Assembly: GCA_029945375.1 (NCBI GenBank)
Contig: CM057064.1
Location: 496,001 to 560,000 of the forward strand
DNA length: 64,000 nucleotides
Direction: 5' to 3'
DNA from: Agaricus subrufescens
Taxonomy: Eukaryota; Basidiomycota; Agaricomycetes; Agaricales; Agaricaceae
A model generated the notes under the pieces. The model saw only the letters and a program-made list of their open reading frames with translations. It did no database searches and was not told the origin of the DNA. A program made the translations under genes and the position numbers. Shown piece by piece: positions 31,085-41,677 of the stretch (the stretch's first letter is position 1; every line of letters starts with the position of its first letter).

Positions 31085-34000
31085 TTTGGAGTGAGGGGGT
31101 TTGAAGCGTCAAAGGGGGTGAATCCAATATTGAGAGGGAGATTAGCTGAATGATAATTGCGGGCGGAATCCACAAAGTGGAAAAGTTCTGTCTTTGTATG
31201 TTCCATAACAAGACCAAAGTCATTGAAAATGGAAGTAATGTGGGCGTATGCCTCTTTTAGAGAGTCCATAACGTCGTTCCTACAATCCCCAGTGGCAACA
31301 AGAAGTCCGTCATCCACAAAAGAAAGAAAAGCAGTCAAAGGAAAATGAATACGAGCCTCATCATCCAATAACCAAGAGTCCAATAAATGAAACACAGGCG
31401 CAATATACAATGCAGAAAGAATTGGAGAAAGAGTGCTACCTTGTCCTACACCTACATCCACATCGAATGAAGGAGAAGTTTGATTGTTAATAGAATATTG
31501 CATTTTTTGACCTACTAAATAAGAAGAGAAGAAAGAAACTACTTTACTCACAAAACCAAAATGTTTGATAATTTTAGATAATGCCTGATGATTAAGAGAA
31601 GGAAAAAATTGAGCCATGTCGAAAGCGATAACCGAAGTGACCTTTTTGTTTGACCATCCCACATGAATGTGATGAGTGAGGGATACAGCTGCATTGTCGA
31701 CAGACCTTTGGATGATGCCTCCAGTCTGACATGGGTGAATAGCTCCCAACGTGACTCCTTCAAACTGGAGTCGCCGTGCGATCATCTTCTCAATGAGTTT
31801 CCCCATTGTGTTGAGCAATACAATGGGCCGGAAGGATTTGGCCATGCTATAGGATGGTTTACCCGGTTTTGGTATGATGATGGAGACTGAGTTTTTGAAG
31901 TGCTTGGGCCAGTATCCTATTTTGATACAGGTGTTAGCAATGTTTGTTACGAGTTCACATATCTCCTTAGAAATGGCAAACTGTTTCCATAACCTCCAGG
32001 TGACGTTATCGGGCCCAGGTGCGGTGTTCTTTGCACAGTTATTAAGGGCGTCATAAAATTCTTGAAGAGAGAATGGTGGCCATTCTCTTTCCTTGAGCTC
32101 GTCGATTTCCTCCGTAAACCGTTCGAGATTAATAGATCAGTTGTTGGCAGAGTTGTATGTATGATGGAGGTTGTCAAACAACTTTTGAGGGCTGTCGCAC
32201 GGTGTTCCTTGCTGATCTAGGATGGCTTCCACCGCTGGAAGTTTGCGCTCGCGAGTCCATGGCATAAGATCCCATGGTCTTTGATTGTCGGTTGCCATTT
32301 CTTCGATTTTCTTGCCAAAATGTTCTCGTTTTGCTTTACGGATGGTGCGTTTGAGGTTGCCATGTTCCACCCGATTTCTTGAGCCACCATTCCTCCTCAT
32401 CTTCTGGTATGCTTCCTTACATTCCTTGTTCCACCACTTCTTCCTGTGACGGCTCGGTTTTCTTTCCTCCGCAAATTTCAGCCACGCACTCTCCAGGATG
32501 TCTGCTGCTCTTCCCATAGTCATCTCAAGTTCTTCCTTCGACCCTAAGACGTTCCTCTCTAAGCCTCCCAGCTCTCTCCATATCATCTTGACATATTCTT
32601 CTTCCTCCTCCGAATACGCCTTGATCTTCAACTTTCCCCTCTTCTCTGGCTCAGCCCCGAGTACAGGAATATTGATGAGGAGAGGGTGGTGATCCGATGT
32701 CCATCTCCTTGTGTCTTGAGTTTGAATTTCATATCCAAATCCCTGTAAATTCAATACATATATCCACCGAAGCGAATACAAGGTGAAGTACAGACGCCCT
32801 TGAGTTAGGGTTGTCTGGGATGCGCGTTGGTTTGCCTCCATTAGAGGGCTGAACATAGACAATTTCTAGGTTAGACATGATGTTTTTGAGTCTCATATAT
32901 GGGGAGGAATGCCCGTATTGTGAGGCCACTCCTTCATCCCATTCCCGGTCTTGGATATTAAAATCCCCGGCGCATAGTGAAATTGGTGGAATGATATCAC
33001 TTACTGTGTCTAGTTGGTGTACCGCCGCGTGAGATTGGCCATCATTGTACACATTGAGGATATTGAATTTGCTGGGTACACCAGCTAGGGGCCGATTAAG
33101 GTGCAGTGTGACCAGTGACACATCACAATGCTTGATAATGTCAGATTGGAGTTGAGGTCTGAAAACATCAAGTCATTTGTTGATATACGTGAGGACCCTT
33201 CAATCTGGTCTCTCTGCATCTCTGTTGTTGTAGGCCTCTGTAAAAGGAGACCAGGATGGGTGGATAGGGGGGCCGTAGGCTATATCCCCTTCCTTGTTAG
33301 TACTGGACGGCTGTTTATGCACGCCTCTCCAGCCAGGTTCTTGGAACAAGATGATGTCCACAACCCCAGCAAGTTTGTCCAGTATGGTAGAAGTGGTTTT
33401 TTTTTTTTTTTTTTTTTTTTTTATCAATGGCACCTCTCGGTGGACCTTTATTCCAAGTAGCTATTCGACATCCAGTTAGATACTCTGGGCATACTACAAG
33501 GAAATGGCAGCCATGACGCATCGCCAAAATAAACATTAGCCCCAAACAACATTATGATCATATATCGTATCCGGCGGAATTTACATCGCCTCGAAGAGAA
33601 AAAGAAAAAGAAAACATAAAGTAGCAATAATTATGGGCCATAGAGAGAAGTGTACGAAGCGAGCCTTAGCTCAAGCAAACATAAAACACCTACGTTACAG
33701 CCCGGATATGCCCCCAATTTTCTGACGAGGCGGTTGCAGTCACGCAAGAGGCAGCAAGAGCAGATGGTGGGTGCCGGTGGAACACGCTCCCGTGAAAAGA
33801 ATGACGAAGGCAGCTATGTGCCTGAAGAGATTGTGGAGAGCTGGCCATCGCATAGAGTAGCCAGGGCTGAGAGAGAGTGTCGTGGCAGCTGGGTGCTGGG
33901 GACAAGTAATGAGAGCTGGCTTCTAAAGTAGCCGGGGCCGGAAGGGACAGGATGGATAGACCAGGGGGAAATTGGGCGATCCAAGTGTTGGGCCAAAAGA

Positions 34001-34823
34001 CCCGGAGCGTGAGGTCACGTCACAGAGTAATGCAACCACTTGGTGCCAGCCAAAAATAGCTAGCCAATGGTGGACGGACCCAGGGTAGGATCCGGCCGAG
34101 AAGAGGGAGGGGGAGCCACGCACTAGTGTGCAGCAAGATGGTGGCCGCCAGAGAATTGACGACCAGGAAAGATCGAGCAGTGCAATGCCACTGAAAAATG
34201 CTGCACAATGGGAGGGTCTCTTGAAGACACTGCAGCCCAGTGTGGGGGGGAATCAGACCGTCCGATGGGGAAAAAGAAGGGGGGGACAGTAAAAGTTGGA
34301 CGTGGTTGCATCCGACCTCCGTTGAAGGAAGGGAGTGTGGGCGCTGTGAGCAGCGCCAACGCGGTGGTGTCCAGAGGGCTTTGGCCAGACCAGACGAAGG
34401 GGTGCGCCCATGATAAGCATGAGCACGAGGGTGGAACGAAGAGATTTCGTCCCGAGTGTCAGACAGTAGGGGAGTAACATACCCCAGTCTGCCCAATGGT
34501 GGTTGCCACAACATCCAGTGATAGCACAGATGACGACCGCGCTATTCAACGTGGCCTCTGGGATTTCAGCAGGGAGTAAGACCCCGCCTACTCAGCACCT
34601 CGAACAATTTCACTGAGGAGTGGACATCTCAGCTACTAAGGTGTTCGCCCCACCTATCCCAAAAGGGAAGGTGGTGGTTAGAGGTCAAGAAGGGAATGAC
34701 AGTAGAAGTGGTTTCCCAATTCTTCCACACATTGAATGAAAGGATAGTAAAATTATAGGTACTTAATGAGCGTGGTGCAAGGTTTCAAGTCTCACTTGAT
34801 GGCGGTGTGTCATCACTATTCAT
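31085..34823 (-). pseudogene. F ORF2: endonuclease and reverse transcriptase, truncated
   Basis: The start ATG at 34823 overlaps the ORF1 stop as ATGA. The endonuclease is split by G1: IILFQEPGWRGV near 33330, CAGDFNIQDREWD near 32960, a frameshift near 32750-32860, TSDHHPLLINIPVLG. The linker runs to a TGA at 32137 (NN-stop-SINLE; CGC or CGA in A copies), then open RT: IPKPGKPSYSMAKSF, FDMAQFFPSLNH, GVGQGSTLSPIL, FVDDGLLVATGD. The RT thumb, RNase H-like region and C-terminal zinc motif are missing. Confidence 0.88.
33397..34701 (-). mobile_element. G1: 1.3 kb non-coding poly(A) element
   Basis: 1305 bp between duplications GTAGAAGTGG (33387-33396, 34702-34711; up to 13 bp if tail T is counted). 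The tail is the long T run from 33397. Its end (minus GTATCTAACTGGATG, GGAATAAAGGTCCACCGAGAGGTGCCATTGAT) copies the E2 tail. The 5' head (minus CCCTTCTTGACCTCTAACCAC) is that of the LINEs. No open frame is conserved between G1, G2 and G3, so it appears non-coding and must borrow a LINE reverse transcriptase. I saw no clear tRNA-like promoter boxes. Confidence 0.82.
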
Positions 34824-37197
34824 TGGGATGAATTGGTGACCTCGATTACTTGGGAGGGCGGTGCCTCAAAAGCCTGTGTGATGTTAGCCTTTCGCCTCTC
34901 ACGCTTTGCGCGTTCAGCGTTATTGTCAGCAATGCAGCATTGTTCATGCCACGTGACATCATGTTGGTGTTGTTTATAGACACACTTGGAATCATTGGCG
35001 GTGTGTGCGCCACCACAGTTGAGACATTTAGGAGCGTGCTTACATCCTTTGAAGTCCAGTTTCTTTCTCTCTTCACCACAGCAGGGTCCAAACGTGTCGT
35101 GGTTTTCAGTACGGTGAGGGTTTTTGCATCTTGTGCATATGTTGTGGTTGATGTGGCACCTAGAGGTTCCGTGATTCCATTTCCAGCACTTTTGGCACTG
35201 GGGAACAAATTCACATTGGCGAGCGTATTCGAGCCAGATGAGGTGACCTCGCATGTTGTACACTTTGTTGACCAGATTTTTAGTGAGAAGTCCGGCCTTT
35301 GAGTCCCATATGTCCAGAAAGATGACACATTTGTCATTAGAGCCTTTGCACTTGACGACAGCGGGTTCTGCTTTCGCTTCCAAACTGCAGAATTGCACCA
35401 TGCTCTGCATAGCAGCTAAAACTTGCTTGCCGGTTAGTATACTTTCCGGATTGCGAGCGGGAAGGTTGATCCAGTAATTGAACCCTTTCATGATGAGATG
35501 AGCCACCGATTGTGGCGCTTGAGGATCCTCTATTTGTTCGTCCGCTGGGGTGTCTAAAGCGAACATGAGAGCCTCTTTAACAGCATTGAAACCCTGCTTA
35601 GATGGGACAAGGTTAAGGTAGAAATGAACAACTGTCTTGAATAGATGGCCACTTTGGACACGAAGTTGGGACTCTGATGTCATCAGAGCTTGGTTCAATT
35701 TGTCAACAACCGCTCCCATGTCATTGAAGCATTCTGGTTGGACAATGTGGCTGAAGCCAAATTGGGCGGACTTTCTATTAAGACCTGCTGAGATTCCTTG
35801 TGCCACTTTTTGGGCCGCAGTCTGGTTGTGTCCTTTAGACACATGAGAGTTGGGGCTGGCCGAAGCTGAGGAGCCCAATGAAGGGGGGGTAGTTACCATT
35901 GGTGCTACAGTTTTGAGCACTTCCTGAATGGACATTTCAGGGTATGCTTTCTTGAGTTCAACCGCCCACTGAACGGCCTCAGCTGGCATGTTGGGGGCAA
36001 TAGCGGGTTTGACAGTCACTGGCTTCTTAAGGGCCAATGCGTAAGACATGGGGGCAGGTTTCGCTTGAGCCCGTGGTTTGGTGGCTAGATTAGCTTTTGG
36101 AGCATTAATGTTAGCCTTATGCAGAGGGATGGGGGGAGAGACTGCTTGTCCTTGGAGGGGTTCCTCCAATTGGATAACGAGATTCTTGGATGACCCAGCC
36201 TTCAGCTGAGTCTTACCTTTGGTGTTCGCTTGTTGTTGAGCGGCAAACTGGACAAATTTGTTGGCCTTGGGCATGGCCGCAATCTTGATGGGGGATGGGG
36301 CCGGGATAGGAGCCGGCTTGGGAGTGGGGGCGGGAGGGGTAGGAATTTTCTTACCTTTACCTTTTTCCTTGGCGGTAAGACGCGGGGGAGATGAGTCAAT
36401 CTCCATAGGGGCGACAGCACTTGGAGTCGGGGCCACGTTTTGTGGTTGCTGGACTTGATGGGAGGGGGTCGGGTTGATGGGGAGGGGGGGGAATCCTTCT
36501 CTCATCTCCTCTCTTCTCTTCTTCTGAGAGCTGGATGACTCATCAACGCCAGTTTTGGTGTAGGAAAGACTAGGCTTTCCGATTGGTGGGGGTGGGGTGA
36601 TGTGGCCTTTAGAGCTGGGTGGTCCAAAAGTGCAGCATCTGGGGTGGGCTGGCCATAGCTGGGGGTAGCATAGGACAGGGGAGTAGCGCTCCATCTTGGG
36701 GCAAGGTGGAGGTTGTCTAACATTTCTGGACCAGGCGTAGAAAAGCCATAGTTGCTAGAGGTTTGCTGAGTGGTGGCGGCTTCTTCTTCCTCTTGTCTCG
36801 GCAGCCTTTCCAGTCTCTCTCTCTCAACTCTCTCAAATACCCTTGGATTGTCCTCAGGCTCACTCTCTTCCTCACTTGACTCCTCCTCTTCACTCTCCTC
36901 TTGGACGATCTCCTTATCCATTGCCGGATCCTTGGGAGCAGGTCCGGCTTCTTCCACTTGTTGAGCTTCTTCAGCTCGCACTTGGTCAAGGGTCTTGAAC
37001 GCTGATGGCACCATGATACCCTTCAACTCTCTGGTCATAGTCCTCTTCTTGGCTGGGACCATGCTTTGAAGAGCTCCTTTCACCTTCAATCTGAGTTTCA
37101 AGGCTGTAGAAGCGTGGGAAGCAACAGAGTGGATTCTCCCTGTGGGCAACGGTGGTCGCAATGGACGTTCATATGGCTGGGGTCGCTTTCCAGACAT
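34820..37197 (-). pseudogene. F ORF1 (gag-like), internally deleted
   Basis: ATG 37197 (MSGKRPQPYERPLRPP). The N-terminal part carries KKRTMTRELKGIMVPSAFKTLDQ and an acidic coiled-coil-like stretch, ending near 36502. A frameshift and deletion of several hundred bases follow relative to A2: the KIHFYPDELAELEKRL block is absent, with an AGAAGAGAAG-rich patch at the junction. The second frame (36694-34820) is a 624-codon open stretch with the Pro-rich linker, MEIDSSPP, the VIFLDIWDSKAG domain and zinc motifs CQKCWKWNHGTSRC, CTRCKNPHRTENH, CLNCGGAHTANDSKC. The stop at 34820-34822 overlaps the ORF2 ATG. Confidence 0.88.
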
Positions 37198-37322
37198 ACT
37201 GGGGCGCAGGGGGTTGTGAGATATCAAGCGTTATCCCTGTAGAGTAGAATATATTCCAACTAAATGCACATCCAACACCAAAATCCTAAATAGGAAAGTG
37301 GTGGTAAGAGATCAAGAAGGAA

Positions 37323-38442
37323 TGCTCAAAACTGGCTCAAAGACCACAGACCCCACCCCAGCAGAGTAAACAACTGAATTATCAGCCAAGCAAATGGGAA
37401 TGCGATGGGGGGAGTAGGACTTGAACCAATGCTTGTGGGGGGTCATATGAGAAGTGGCCCCTGTATCTGCAAGCCAGTGGAAGTCAGCATCGAGCTGCAG
37501 GGGGGTAGAGAGCGAAGGGGAAGAGGTAGGGGAGGGAGCACTTGCATTTCCAGCAAATTCTCGAACTCTCTGCGCTTTTTCGGCACCAGGAGTCGAGCTA
37601 GAGCTTCCAGAAGCGGTGGGGGAGTCATTGGAGCTGTCCTGGGCCTTGTTGGCCTTGTTTCCTTGAGTTCTGGGCTTCTGAGCGTCCTCCTGAGCGCGTT
37701 TCTTTGCCTTTTCGAACGTCCAGCAGTTAGCCACCTTGTGACCAGTCCTCCCACAGAAATCGCAGGTCTCTGACGCGTTTTTGAAGCCAGAACGTGCTGC
37801 TAGGGCCTGGGAGCCTCCCAAGGCGTCCTGAGCACGTTTCCTTCGCTGGATATCCTCTGTAACAAAGGCCTGATGGATGGTAGTCTTGTCCAGCTTGTCC
37901 ATGAGCAGGAGAGACGATGTGAAGGCCGAAAACTCGTCTGGGAGCGCCCTAATGAGTGCCATAGAGGCCAGCTCATCATCCAGCTGCTCTAAAGTGAATT
38001 TCTCCAGTCTAAGCTCCTTGAGACAACATTTGCAGCCCTCTACACAGTTTATAAGCGACTGGAGGGACTCCTCCTCGAGTTTACGCATGTCAAACAGCTC
38101 ATCATAGGCATTGAATTGCATTCCAGCCTTCTTCTGACGATGTACAGCCTCCAGAACAGCCCACATCTTGATTGGATTGTCCTGGATGCCTGCAAAATGC
38201 ACCCTTTGGTCTTCTTCAACCATAAGATAGAGCCAGCCAGCAGCCTTGTCATGTTTGTCCTCCCAGAGTGACTGGGAAGTGAAATCCTGGGGAGTAGGGG
38301 AAGAGGGAATGGAGGGAGGACTTTGTTTGCCTGAAACAAGTCTCCATAGGCCAGAGGCGCGTAGCCAGGCCTCCATCTCACCAGACCACGTGGCATAGTT
38401 CTCCCCGTTGAGCTTAACAAATGCTGGCGAACCCGAAGCCAT
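37323..38442 (-). CDS. Copia-Z gag and N-terminal protease, uninterrupted
   Basis: ATG 38442 (MASGSPAFVKLNGENYATW) leads an open frame of ~373 codons up to the F junction: capsid-like gag (YDELFDMRKLEEESLQSLI; LDDELASMALIRALPDEF), knuckle CDFCGRTGHKVANC, Lys/Ser-rich linker, protease LADTGATSHMTPHKHWFK. No stop or frameshift is seen, in contrast to the gag copies of X and V. The last 274 bp repeat the copia sequence on the far side of F, so the element's pol continues at 30811. Confidence 0.9.
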
Positions 38443-38563
38443 ACAAGCAAAATTGCAGGCAGGGGAAGTGAAATAGTTTGAGGGAGGAGGGATGAGAGAG
38501 AGTAGGAGTTGAGTTGATGATGGTTGAAGAAAGAAAAATTGATTTGTAGGTCGTTAGAAGCTG

Positions 38564-38575
38564 GGGCCCATAACC
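38564..38575 (-). promoter_or_regulatory. Copia-Z primer-binding site
   Basis: Minus strand GGTTATGGGCCC, adjacent to the inner end of the 5' LTR; complementary to the initiator tRNA-Met anticodon arm. Confidence 0.65.
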
Positions 38576-38902
38576 TGTTGGAACAAGAACGTAGAGCTCA
38601 CAGTGGCGATCCTAACGACGCTAGTATTGAGCGGATCGGATAAGAAATGAGCTAGTATTAGCAGAGTTGATCTGTGGACAAGTATAAGAAGCTATAACAG
38701 CAATACAAAGAGATTGCTCACCTGTGGACAAGTATAAGGAGCTAAAGACTTCTAAGTCGTCCACAGGCAAGTTCAACATGCGCTGACTAATCTATCACGT
38801 GAGCGGAACCGTCCGATTTACTCTAAGTCGAGATATACACAAAACAAATTAACTAGTCACTCTAATACCATGACTTAACTGAATGCTTGGGGCATTCTAA
38901 CA
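38576..38902 (-). repeat. Copia-Z 5' LTR
   Basis: 327 bp, minus strand TGTTAGAATGCCCC...CCAACA, complete ends. It has both 20-bp internal repeats and the extra CATGACTTAA block shared with the Copia-Z 3' LTR. With C2, D2/D3, F/G1 and their duplications removed, the distance to the 3' LTR gives a normal ~5.15 kb Copia element. No 5-bp target duplication is recognisable at the outer ends. Confidence 0.9.
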
Positions 38903-39192
38903 GGAAAGAAGGTAGTCAACTCTGGATGGGTATTGAAGGTTAAAAGGCATGCCAATGGCTCAATTGACCACTACCAGGCTCGCCTTGTTGCTAAGGGCTT
39001 CTCCCAGCATCCAGGATTTGATTACACCGAGGTTTTTGCCCCTACATTCTGCCCTGCCTCCCTGCGCCTCATTGTAGCCTTAGCTGCAAGAGAAGGCTTC
39101 AAAATGCACTCCGTCAACATCTCTTCTGCCTTTACCTATGGAGAACTCGAAGAGGAGATCTACATGAGACAACCAGAAGGCTACCACACTGG
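38903..39192 (+). pseudogene. Copia-H: short RT fragment between two LTRs
   Basis: A plus-strand Copia RT piece of ~95 codons, starting at GKKVVNSGWVLKVKRHANGS, with FDYTEVFAPTFCPASLRLIV and YGELEEEIYMRQPEGYHTG. Both ends are LTR junctions: Copia-Z on the left (minus) and Copia-V on the right (plus). It may be the rest of Copia-Y, which has gag on the other side of Copia-Z, but ~2 kb of pol is missing between them. Confidence 0.85.
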
Positions 39193-39509
39193 TGTTAGAA
39201 TGCCCCAAGCATTCAGTTATTAGAGTGACTGGTTAATTTGTTTTGTGTATATCTCGACTTAGAGTAAAGCGGACGGTTCCATTCACGTGATCGATTAGTC
39301 AGCGCATGTTGAACTTGCCTGTGGACGACTTAGAAGTCTTTAGCTTCTTATACTTGTCCACAGGTGAGCAATCTCTTTGTATTGCTGTTATAGCTTCTTA
39401 TACTTGTCCACAGATTAACTCTGCTAATACTAGCTCATTTCTTATCCGATCCACTCAATACTAGTGTCGTTAGAATTGCCACTGTGAACTCTACATTCTC
39501 ATCTCAACA
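39193..39509 (+). repeat. Copia-V 5' LTR
   Basis: 317 bp, TGTTAGAATGCC...ATCTCAACA, both 20-bp repeats present, followed directly by GGTTATGGGCCC. The 3' LTR lies beyond the window. Confidence 0.92.
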
Positions 39510-39521
39510 GGTTATGGGCCC
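39510..39521 (+). promoter_or_regulatory. Copia-V primer-binding site
   Basis: GGTTATGGGCCC right after the LTR; same half-tRNA-Met type as Copia-X and Copia-Z. Confidence 0.7.
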
Positions 39522-39897
39522 CAGCTTCTAACGACCTACAAATCAATTTTTCGTTCTTCAACCATCTTCAACTCAACATCTACTCTCTCCCTTCCCTCCT
39601 CCCCCAAACTAATTCGCTTTTCCTGCCCTCATTTTTGCTCGTATGGCTTCGGGTTTGCCAGCATTTGTTAAGCTCAATGGGGAGAACTATGCCATGTGGT
39701 CCGGCAAGATGGAGGCCTGGCTATGAGCCTCAGGCCTATGGAGACTTGTTTCAGGCAAGCAGAGTGCTCCCTCCATTCCCTCTTCCCCCACTCCCCAGGA
39801 TTTTGCTTCCCAGTCACTCTGGGAGGATAAACTTGACAAGGCAGCTGGCTGGCTCTATCTCATGGTTGAAGAAGACCCAAGGGTGCATTTTGCAGGC

Positions 39898-41219
39898 TTT
39901 TTTTTTTTTTGTAATCAATGGGACCTCCCAGTCGACCTTTATTCACAGTGGCTCTCGAATACAAATGGATTGTAAGTACCATACCACTACAAAATGGCTG
40001 CCATAATGCATTGCCTTATAGAGGCCCCCAGACCCATACCTCTTTAGCCTAAGGCTAGGAGGGAAAGAAACGTATCTGCGCGACTAGGTCAAGTGCTCGA
40101 AGAATAATCGCTTTTTTTTGTATGCCTACATTTTCTATCTTTTCAATCGCGAGGTTGCAGTTGGGCGAGTGCAGTGCTCAAGCCCTAGCGTAATGGTGGA
40201 CCCATGAGCAGTGAGTGAGGGACTATTTCAGCCGCATGCCACCCAAGTCACAAGCCTGGAAAGCCAGCATGGTGACCAGCGGTGCACCAACCGAAGTCGA
40301 TGCTGATGGTGTAGGCCACAAAAGGCATAACCCATGGAGATGCCCTTGGGAGGGCGGTGGACACCGCTTTGATGATGAGCAGCGGAACAATGATGCCCAA
40401 AGGCGGGGGGAAGGAGTGTTGGGGCAGCTGAGTGCCTGGAGCAAATGGTGGAGGTCGGCTGTCACGTAGAGTAGCCAAGGCCAGAAAGGGACAGAACGGA
40501 TATGCCGGGGGTTTGGGCAATCCAAGTGGTGGGCCAGTAGACCCGGAGTGTGAGGTCACATCACAGAGTAACGCAACCACTCGGTGCCAGCCAAAAATAG
40601 TGGGCCAATGGTGGCCAGACCCAGGGTAGGATCCAGCCAGGAAGAGGGAGGGGAGCCACACACAAGTGTGCAGCAAAGTGGTGGCCGCCAAAGAGATGAC
40701 GACCGGAGAGGATCAAGCAGCACAATGCCGCTGAAAAATGGTGCATGATGGGAGGGTCTCTTGAAGACACTGCAGCCCAGTGCAGAAGAGGATCGGACCG
40801 TCCGATGGGGTGGGACAGTAAGACTTGGATGTGGTCCCATCCAACGTCCGTTGAAGGAAGGGAGAGTGGGCACTGTGAGCGGCGCTGACGCGGTGGTGTC
40901 CAGAGGGCTTAGGCCAGTCCAGATGAGGGGGTGCACCCACTGTAGAGATGAGCGTGAGGGTGGAACGAAGAGATTTTGTCCTGGGGGGTCAAGCAGTAAC
41001 ATACCCCAGTCTGCCCAACGGTGGCCACCACGACATCCAAACAATAGCACAAATGGCGACCATGCTATTCAATGTGAGCTCTGGGATTTCAGCAGGGAGT
41101 AACACCCCGCCTACTCAGCTCCTCGTCTGATTTTGCCAGGGAGTGGCACCCCAGCTACTAAGGCAGACACCCCACCTATCCCAAAAGGGAAGGTGGTGGT
41201 TAGAGGTCAAGAAGTGAAT
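39898..41219 (-). mobile_element. G2: 1.3 kb non-coding poly(A) element
   Basis: 1322 bp between duplications GTGCATTTTGCAGGC (39883-39897, 41220-41234), T run at 39898-39910. Body and 5' head match G1 and G3 (minus CACTTCTTGACCTCTAACCAC). Its 3' end differs: minus GGCAATGCATTATGGCAG, GAATAAAGGTCGACTGGGAGGTCCCATTGATTAC, plus the GCACTTGACCTAGTCGCG and ATACGTTTCTTTCCC blocks. So the G bodies carry at least two kinds of LINE tail. No conserved ORF. Confidence 0.82.
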
Positions 41220-41677
41220 GTGCATTTTGCAGGCATCCAGGACGATCCAATCAAGATGTGGGCTGCTCTGGAGGCTGTACATTGTCAGAAAAAGGCTGGA
41301 ATGCGGTTCCATGCCTATGATGAGCTTTTCAGCATCCGTAAACTCGAGGAGGAGTCCCTCCAGTTGCTTATAAACTGTGTAGAGGGCTGCAAACATTGTC
41401 TGAAGGAGCTTAGACCAGAGAAATTCACTTTAGACCAGCTGGATGATGAGCTGGCCTCTATGGCACTCATTAGGGTGCTGCCGGATGAGTTTTCAGCCTT
41501 CACATCATCTCTCCTGCTTATGGACAAGCTGGACAAGACTACCATCCATCACACCGCTTCTTGATCTGTAACCACCACCTTCCTGTTTAGGATATTGGTG
41601 TTGGCCAGCATTTAGTAGTGGTAATACATGTTCTACAGGGATAACGCTTGATATCTCATGACCCCCTGCACTCTAGT

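Larger units (their letters stand above)
31085..37322 (-). mobile_element. F: 3'-truncated LINE related to family A
   Basis: Minus element at 31085-33396 and 34702-37322, split by G1. The 5' head is intact (minus CCTTCTTGATCTCTTACCAC, ending ~37320). The 3' end stops inside ORF2 after the RT palm (FDASNPLTP), with no poly(A) tail. Both sides are flanked by the same 274 bp of Copia-Z (30811-31084 and 37323-37596). Protein identity to A1-A3 is clear but lower than among the A copies, so this is a separate subfamily. Confidence 0.85.

Noticed and set aside
33397..34701. G as a tRNA-derived SINE
   Set aside because: I found no convincing A-box or B-box near its 5' end; the head is that of the LINEs.
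38903..39192. Copia-H as a host RT-like gene
   Set aside because: It is a 290-bp piece of Copia RT bounded by LTR ends on both sides, with no start or stop of its own.
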